The notes beneath the pieces were generated by a model. It worked only from the letters and a program-made list of their open reading frames with translations. It was not told where the DNA came from and did not search any database. Positions 59,274 through 64,000 of a DNA stretch of 64,000 bases are shown piece by piece. This stretch comes from Bradyrhizobium sp. ORS 278. Lineage in GTDB: Bacteria > Pseudomonadota > Alphaproteobacteria > Rhizobiales > Xanthobacteraceae. Both the position numbers and the translations under genes were made by a program. The stretch is taken from assembly GCF_000026145.1 (NCBI RefSeq), contig NC_009445.1:3844001-3908000 (forward strand), read 5' to 3'. Position 1 is the stretch's first letter. Each line of letters begins with the position of its first letter.

Positions 59274-60002
59274 TCAAATCGTCGTCCGCGCCTTCGGAAG
59301 CGGAAACGCGAGGTCGCCATGCTTCGAGGTTTTCAGCCCGAGCCCGACCAGCGCCTCGGCGAAGCGGACGGCGGCGGCGACGCCGTCGATTACGGGAATG
59401 CCGAGCTCAGTCGAAAGATCATGCGCCAGATCGGCCATGCCGGCGCAGCCGAGCACAATGGCGCCGATGCCGTCCTCGCGCAGTGCCGCTCGGCATTCGC
59501 CGAGCAGGGTGCCGCGCACATTCGCCTCGGGCTTGTCGAGATCGAGCACGGCGACATCGACGGCGCGCACCTTCCGGCAGTGATGCTCCATGCCATAGTT
59601 GCGCACGAGATGCTCGGCAATCACCTTGGTGCGCGACAGCGTGGTGACGACGCTGAAATGGGTCGCGACGAAGCTCGCCGCGTGCATCGCCGCCTCGGCA
59701 ATGCCGAGCACCGGCACGGCCGACATTTCGCGCGCTGCCAGCAGGCCGGGATCCCCGAAGCAGGCGATGACATGCGCGTGGCAGCCCTCGGCATCTCCGG
59801 CCTCGACCTCCTTGAGCATGCCGACCGCGGCGATCGCTTCATCGTAATGTCCCTCGATCGAGGCGGCGCCGAACCGCGCGGTGCGGCCGACGATGCGCGT
59901 CATGGGGCTCGCGCTGGCCTGGGCCGCCTTCGCGATCAGATCGGTCATCGACGCGGTCATGTTTGGGTTGATGACGTTGATCACGGTCTCGCTGCGGCTC
60001 AT
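59274..60002 (-). CDS. Asp/Glu/hydantoin racemase-family protein
   Basis: This 242-residue protein has the racemase family start INVINPNMTASMTDLI and both cysteine-centred active-site regions: IACFGDPGLLAARE with one cysteine and IVLGCAGMADLAHDL with the other. A two-base mechanism on amino acids, hydantoins or maleate is expected. The start is uncertain (60002 or 60014). The substrate is unknown. Confidence 0.85.
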   Translation of the reverse strand: MSRSETVINVINPNMTASMTDLIAKAAQASASPMTRIVGRTARFGAASIEGHYDEAIAAVGMLKEVEAGDAEGCHAHVIACFGDPGLLAAREMSAVPVLGIAEAAMHAASFVATHFSVVTTLSRTKVIAEHLVRNYGMEHHCRKVRAVDVAVLDLDKPEANVRGTLLGECRAALREDGIGAIVLGCAGMADLAHDLSTELGIPVIDGVAAAVRFAEALVGLGLKTSKHGDLAFPLPKARTTI

Positions 60003-60163
60003 CGGTCCATCCATCTGCTATGATTCGCCGTGTTCTAGCCGAGTTCCCGTGGCAGGGTCGAGAGGGGGCGATGCGGCGGGAACCCGCGGATGTGACCAGC
60101 ATTGGGCTTGCGGTCATTGCGTTCAACGACCAACTCGACTGTCATCTCCTCCCGAGTGTCACC

Positions 60164-60760
60164 ATGCTCCGCGTCGTCGTCCTGATCCTGCTGATGCTGG
60201 CAGCCCCCGCCACCGCCGATGCACGCCGCCGCCAGATCAACCCGGTGCCGTTCGCGCACACCCCGTGCAGCGTCTTCGACGAGCAGCCGTGTACGCCGTC
60301 GTTCTGCAGCGTCTACGGGCCCTGGCCCTGCTTCCCCGAGATGAACTATCCCTACGGCGAGAACCTGCAGCTGACCATCGAGAGCCGGCCGGCCAAGGAC
60401 CAGCAAGCCAAGTATCAGAAGCCCGATCACGATCTCGACACGATCGGCGATCTGTTCGCCGCGCTCCGATCGTGCTGGACGCCGCCGCCGGAGGATGACG
60501 CCCGCGCCGGCATGCAGATGACCGTGCGCTTCAGCTTCAAGCGGACCGGCGAGATGGTCGCGCCACCGCGCCTGACCTTCGCGACATCCGGCGTTTCGGC
60601 GGACACGCGTGCGACTTATCTGAAAGCGATCAGCACCTCCCTCGACGCCTGCCTGCCGTTGAAATTCACCTCGGGCCTGGGCGGCGCGCTGGCAGGCCGG
60701 CCGATCGCCATCCGCTACGTCGACAACCGTGATCTGAGCAAGACATCGCAGCAGCAGTAG
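60164..60760 (+). CDS. Exported protein with TonB-C-like end, unknown function
   Basis: This 198-residue protein begins with a signal peptide (MLRVVVLILLMLAAPATADA), then a Cys/Pro-rich part (HTPCSVFDEQPCTPSFCSVY). It ends in a beta-alpha-beta segment (VRFSFKRTGEMVAPPRLTFA, then ATYLKAISTSLDACLPLKF) that resembles the C-terminal domain of TonB-like proteins. The ATG at 60164 gives the signal peptide; longer in-frame starts do not. No membrane partner is adjacent. Function is unknown. Confidence 0.65.
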   Translation: MLRVVVLILLMLAAPATADARRRQINPVPFAHTPCSVFDEQPCTPSFCSVYGPWPCFPEMNYPYGENLQLTIESRPAKDQQAKYQKPDHDLDTIGDLFAALRSCWTPPPEDDARAGMQMTVRFSFKRTGEMVAPPRLTFATSGVSADTRATYLKAISTSLDACLPLKFTSGLGGALAGRPIAIRYVDNRDLSKTSQQQ

Positions 60761-60808
60761 CGGATCCAGCGTTGCAGGGGTTTCCGCCGTCGTGCCCGCC
60801 ACCCCCGC

Positions 60809-60851
60809 CGTCATTCCTGGGCGGCGCGTCAGCGTCGAACCCGGAATGACG
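60809..60851. repeat. Reduced copy of the CGTCATTCC palindromic repeat
   Basis: CGTCATTCCTGGG pairs with CCCGGAATGACG with one mismatch, and the central hairpins are nearly lost. It appears to be a decayed or half-size member of the family at 32898-33044 and 57718-57822. Confidence 0.65.
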
Positions 60852-60944
60852 ATGAGCCGCAAGGGATCACGGGTCACGTTGCGAGCTTGCCCCTGAAGAT
60901 GATACCCAGTTCCCCTGATGTCGCGTGCACAAGAGGGGGACGCC

Positions 60945-61532
60945 GTGGGACTTGTGGTGATGGTGGTGGGGCTCGCGCTGTTTCTCGGCGCGCATGTGTT
61001 CACGACGCGGCGCGAAGCACGGGCACAGGTCATCGCGCGGCTGGGCGAGGGCACCTACAAGCTCGCCTACACCATCGTCGCGCTCGCGGGCCTTGCGCTG
61101 ATCGTCTGGGGTTTTGCCGAGTACCGCAATGGCGGCGGCTGGATCCAGCTCTGGACGCCGCCGAAGGCGCTCAAGCACATCAATCTCGCCTTGATGCTCC
61201 CCGCCGTCATCATGATCGTCGCCGCCTACATCCGTGGCCGCATCTACACCACGCTGAAGCATCCGATGCTGTCCGGCGTGAAGCTGTGGGCATTCGGCCA
61301 TCTGCTCGCCAACGGCGATCTCGGCGGGATCATCCTGTTCGGCTCGATCCTGGCCTGGGCGGTGTTCGACCGCATCTCGCTGAAGCGCCGCGCCGACGCC
61401 GGCGGCCCGCCGATCCCGGTCGGCGGCGTTGGCAACGACGTCATTGCCGTCGTCGTCGGTATCATCGTTTATCTCGCGCTGGCCTTCGCGTTCCATCCTG
61501 TCGTGCTCGGCATTCCCGTCATCGGCAATTAG
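60945..61532 (+). CDS. NnrU-family membrane protein
   Basis: This 195-residue protein has six hydrophobic helices and the NnrU features: GLVVMVVGLALFLGAHVFTT, YKLAYTIVALAGLALIVWGF, HPMLSGVKLWAFGHLLANGD, which holds a conserved His pair, and an AFAFHP tail. NnrU relatives occur with denitrification or nitrite/NO metabolism, and related proteins methylate or isomerise lipids. The GTG at 60945 is preferred over the ATG at 60918 because AGAGGGGGA lies just before it. No denitrification gene is adjacent. Confidence 0.85.
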   Translation: MGLVVMVVGLALFLGAHVFTTRREARAQVIARLGEGTYKLAYTIVALAGLALIVWGFAEYRNGGGWIQLWTPPKALKHINLALMLPAVIMIVAAYIRGRIYTTLKHPMLSGVKLWAFGHLLANGDLGGIILFGSILAWAVFDRISLKRRADAGGPPIPVGGVGNDVIAVVVGIIVYLALAFAFHPVVLGIPVIGN

Positions 61533-61643
61533 AACTGGTCGGCCGGCCGATTCGGCCACACATTCCTGGCGTCGCTCTCCGGAGCGGCGCCGGCTGCGCG
61601 AGCGCTGCGCAATCAACGAGAACACATCAAGGGAGGCGATCCG

Positions 61644-63239
61644 ATGGAGTGGTCGCAACATGCCGCCATCAGGCCGATGCGCCGCGAGCAGCGTTTCGGC
61701 GACCGCGTGGTGCCGCTCTTCGCGGAGCGCCCGGCCAGCATCTGGGCCATGGTCGAGGAGGCGGTTGCACGGAACGGTGACGGCGAGGCCTTGATCTGTG
61801 GTGCGCAGCGGCTCTCCTGGCGCGACGTCGCCGACCAGGCAGCGCGCATCGCCGGCGGACTTCGGGCGAAGGGGTTGCGCAAGGGCGATCGCCTGGCCAT
61901 GCTGCTCGGTAACCGCATCGAATTCGTCCTGACGCTGTTCGCCGCCGCCAAGCTTGGCCTTATCGCGGTGCTGCTGTCGACGCGGCAGCAGACGCCCGAG
62001 ATCGCCTACGTTCTGAGCGATTGCGGCGCGCGCCTGCTGTTGCATGAGGCCGCGCTGGCGGACCGGCTGCCGGCCGCAGCTGAGATGCCCGACCTCGCGG
62101 GCCGCCTCGCGGTCGACAATGATCCCGTTCGGTCGAATTTCGCCGAACTCGCCGATCACGAGCCCGATGCCACGGAAGCCACTGTGGCCGAGGAGGACAT
62201 TGCAATGATCCTCTATACGTCGGGCACGACCGGCCGGCCGAAGGGGGCGATGCTTGCCCACTGCAATATCGTCCACTCCTCGATGATCTACGAGGCGTGC
62301 CTCGGCCTGACGCCCTCCGACCGGTCGATCGCGGCCGTGCCGCTCGGCCACGTCACCGGCGTGGTCGCCAACGTGACCAGCATGGTGCGCTGCGCCGGCA
62401 CCTTGATTATCATGCCGGAGTTCAAGGCCGGCGACTATCTCAAGCTCGCCGCGCGCGAGCGCGTGACCTACACGGTGATGGTGCCGGCGATGTATAATCT
62501 CTGCCTGCTGCAGAGCGATTTCGACAGCCACGATCTGTCGTCGTGGCGCATCGGCGGCTTCGGCGGCGCGCCGATGCCGGTCGCGACGATCGAGAAGCTG
62601 GCGGCGAAGATCCCGGGCCTGCGCCTGGTCAACGCTTACGGCTCCACCGAGACCACCTCGCCCTCGACCCTGATGCCGCCCGCGCTGACGGCTCGCCACA
62701 TCGACAGCGTCGGCTTGCCCTGTCCCGGCGCCAGTATCCTGGTGATGGATGCTCAGGGTCGGGAGTTGCCGCGCGGCGAGATCGGCGAGATCTGGATCGG
62801 CGGCGGCCAGGTCATCAAAGGCTATTGGAGCCGTCCGGAGGCGACAGCCGAGAGCTTCACGGCGGGCTACTGGCATTCGGGCGACCTCGGGTCCATCGAT
62901 GCCGATGGCTTCGTCAGGGTATTCGACCGCCAAAAGGACATGATCAACCGCGGTGGGCTGAAGATCTACTCGGCCGAGGTCGAGTCTGTGCTTGCTGGCC
63001 ATCCGGCCGTGATCGAGAGTGCGATCGTCGCGCGCCCGTGCCCGGTGCTGGGCGAGCGGGTCCATGCCGTCGTGGTGACCCGCGCGCCGGCCGAAGCGGA
63101 GGATCTGCGCCGCTGGTGTGCCGAGCGGCTGTCCGACTATAAGGTGCCGGAAACCCTGATCGTGACGCCGGACCCTTTGCCGCGCAATGCCAACGGCAAG
63201 GTGATGAAACGGCAGTTGCGCGAAGCCTTGACTGCGTGA
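61644..63239 (+). CDS. AMP-dependent acyl-CoA synthetase/ligase
   Basis: This 531-residue adenylate-forming enzyme has the P-loop-like ILYTSGTTGRPKGAML, the VNAYGSTETTSPSTL core, the hinge HSGDLGSIDADGFVRVFDRQ and the catalytic lysine in NGKVMKRQLRE. It makes acyl-CoA from a carboxylic acid with ATP and CoA; the substrate could be a medium or aromatic acid. It is monocistronic here. Confidence 0.92.
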   Translation: MEWSQHAAIRPMRREQRFGDRVVPLFAERPASIWAMVEEAVARNGDGEALICGAQRLSWRDVADQAARIAGGLRAKGLRKGDRLAMLLGNRIEFVLTLFAAAKLGLIAVLLSTRQQTPEIAYVLSDCGARLLLHEAALADRLPAAAEMPDLAGRLAVDNDPVRSNFAELADHEPDATEATVAEEDIAMILYTSGTTGRPKGAMLAHCNIVHSSMIYEACLGLTPSDRSIAAVPLGHVTGVVANVTSMVRCAGTLIIMPEFKAGDYLKLAARERVTYTVMVPAMYNLCLLQSDFDSHDLSSWRIGGFGGAPMPVATIEKLAAKIPGLRLVNAYGSTETTSPSTLMPPALTARHIDSVGLPCPGASILVMDAQGRELPRGEIGEIWIGGGQVIKGYWSRPEATAESFTAGYWHSGDLGSIDADGFVRVFDRQKDMINRGGLKIYSAEVESVLAGHPAVIESAIVARPCPVLGERVHAVVVTRAPAEAEDLRRWCAERLSDYKVPETLIVTPDPLPRNANGKVMKRQLREALTA

Positions 63240-63416
63240 TAGCCGGCCTCCGACCCTCGGCAACGGGGAACGCGCGTAACGCCTTGATTCGGCTGCACGT
63301 GCCTTGCCACCGCCATACCGATGCGGTATCCGCGCCGGCGCGTGGGCAGTGGGCGGCTCGCGCGGCACTTCAAATCCATTCGCGCGCTCGCGGCGAACCC
63401 TATGGGATATCTTTAA

Positions 63417-64000
63417 GTGTCTGAATTTATTGATGAAGTTGATGAAGAGGTCCGCCGGGAACAGCTCAAGAAGCTGTGGGACCGCTATTCGATCTTTATC
63501 ATCGCCGTCGCGGTTCTGATCATCGCCGGTGTCGGCGGCTGGCGCGGCTACCAGTATCTGGAGGCCCAGAAGGCTGCCGAGGCCGGCGCGGCCTTCAACA
63601 AGGCGCTCGAACTGTCCGAGCAGAACAAGCACGCCGAGGCCGAGAAGGCGTTTGCCGACGTCGCGGCGACCGCCCCCTCCGGATACCGTATGCTGGCCCG
63701 CTTCCATCAGGCGGCTGAAGCTGCTGTGCGCGACAAGGCCGCCGCAGTGAAGCTGTATGATGACCTCGCGGCCGACCGCGGCATCGGTGCCGAACAGCAA
63801 TCCATGGCGCGCCTGCGGGCCGCGGGCCTGCTTGTCGACACCGCGCCTTACGCTGACCTCAAGCCGCGGTTGGAGGGTGAGACCGCCGCCGGGGCTCCAT
63901 TCCGTCATGCCGCACGCGAGCTTCTGGCGCTGTCGGCGTGGAAAGCCAATGATGCGGCCGCCGCCCGCCAATGGCTCGACATGATCGCATTGGATGGTGA
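63417..64000 (+). CDS. Tetratricopeptide-like membrane protein (YfgM-type), 3' end outside window
   Basis: From a GTG at 63417 an open frame of 194 codons runs off the right edge. The protein starts with a charged stretch (MSEFIDEVDEEVRREQLKKL), then one transmembrane helix (SIFIIAVAVLIIAGVGGW), then helix-turn-helix TPR-like repeats (AGAAFNKALELSEQNKHAEA). This is the layout of YfgM-type proteins, which anchor in the inner membrane and assist secreted proteins at the translocon. In Bradyrhizobium such genes often precede a BamB-like gene and der; that could not be seen here. The 177 bases before it (63240-63416) hold no other gene. Confidence 0.78.
   Translation, partial: MSEFIDEVDEEVRREQLKKLWDRYSIFIIAVAVLIIAGVGGWRGYQYLEAQKAAEAGAAFNKALELSEQNKHAEAEKAFADVAATAPSGYRMLARFHQAAEAAVRDKAAAVKLYDDLAADRGIGAEQQSMARLRAAGLLVDTAPYADLKPRLEGETAAGAPFRHAARELLALSAWKANDAAAARQWLDMIALDG

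Overview
The window looks like chromosomal DNA of a Bradyrhizobium-type alphaproteobacterium. The grounds are uniformly high GC, strongly GC-ending codons, many ABC/TRAP transport genes, small proteins typical of Bradyrhizobiaceae (an MXKDX repeat protein, a DUF6481-type protein), and several dispersed palindromic repeat families of a kind I remember from Bradyrhizobium/Rhodopseudomonas intergenic regions. The taxon is inferred from memory, not searched. No rRNA gene, canonical tRNA gene, insertion sequence, prophage or CRISPR array was seen.

Layout. 1-5952: an Lrp/AsnC regulator cut by the left edge, a TetR regulator, and a divergent leucine-catabolic operon (both methylcrotonyl-CoA carboxylase subunits plus HMG-CoA lyase). 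6017-8943: a TRAP transporter (P-Q-M). 9307-13710: small exported or stress-type proteins, a NUDIX enzyme, a group II truncated hemoglobin with a FixK/FNR-type box, and a single-domain response regulator. 13711-14752: a gene-free, strongly structured element. 14753-24267: an outer-membrane channel and a catabolic operon divergent from a NodD-like LysR regulator. Its gene order (C-C hydrolase, extradiol dioxygenase, Rieske protein, FAD monooxygenase, MFS, cupin, FAH-family enzyme, epimerase) matches the flavonoid (naringenin) degradation fde locus known from Herbaspirillum, and the regulator gap carries a nod-box-like sequence. 24318-28908: a second small catabolic group (crotonase of the 6-oxocamphor-hydrolase type, peroxiredoxin-like protein, SDR) with its own LysR regulator.

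28918-35790 is the most unusual part: a bacterial RNA-repair pair (Pnkp and Hen1) lies downstream of a Ro60-like TROVE protein, all on the minus strand, and two tandem tRNA-like RNAs sit just upstream of the TROVE gene. One has a full cloverleaf with a GCU anticodon and a short variable loop. The other keeps acceptor and D arms but replaces the anticodon arm with a GNRA-capped hairpin. Further upstream is a complete small transcription unit (promoter, 29-codon ORF, branched hairpins overlapping a terminator). Together these suggest an RNA-damage response island with its own Y-RNA-like noncoding partners.

35899-48989: an Acg-family oxidoreductase, a broken small gene, a GST/MpaB pair, an Spx/ArsC-like protein, then a BlaI/BlaR1-type system whose metalloprotease carries a novel C-terminal sensor (two copies of one module around a VHL-like beta domain). 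A matching operator lies before a DUF1800/DUF1501 pair, and a prolyl-oligopeptidase-family enzyme follows. 49227-53894: a complete branched-chain amino-acid-type ABC transporter. 54038-64000: a low-affinity phosphate transporter with its DUF47 partner, release factor 3, a LuxR-type regulator coupled to an HtrA-like pseudoprotease, an Asp/Glu/hydantoin racemase, a small exported protein, an NnrU-like membrane protein, an acyl-CoA ligase, and the start of a TPR/YfgM-like membrane protein cut by the right edge.
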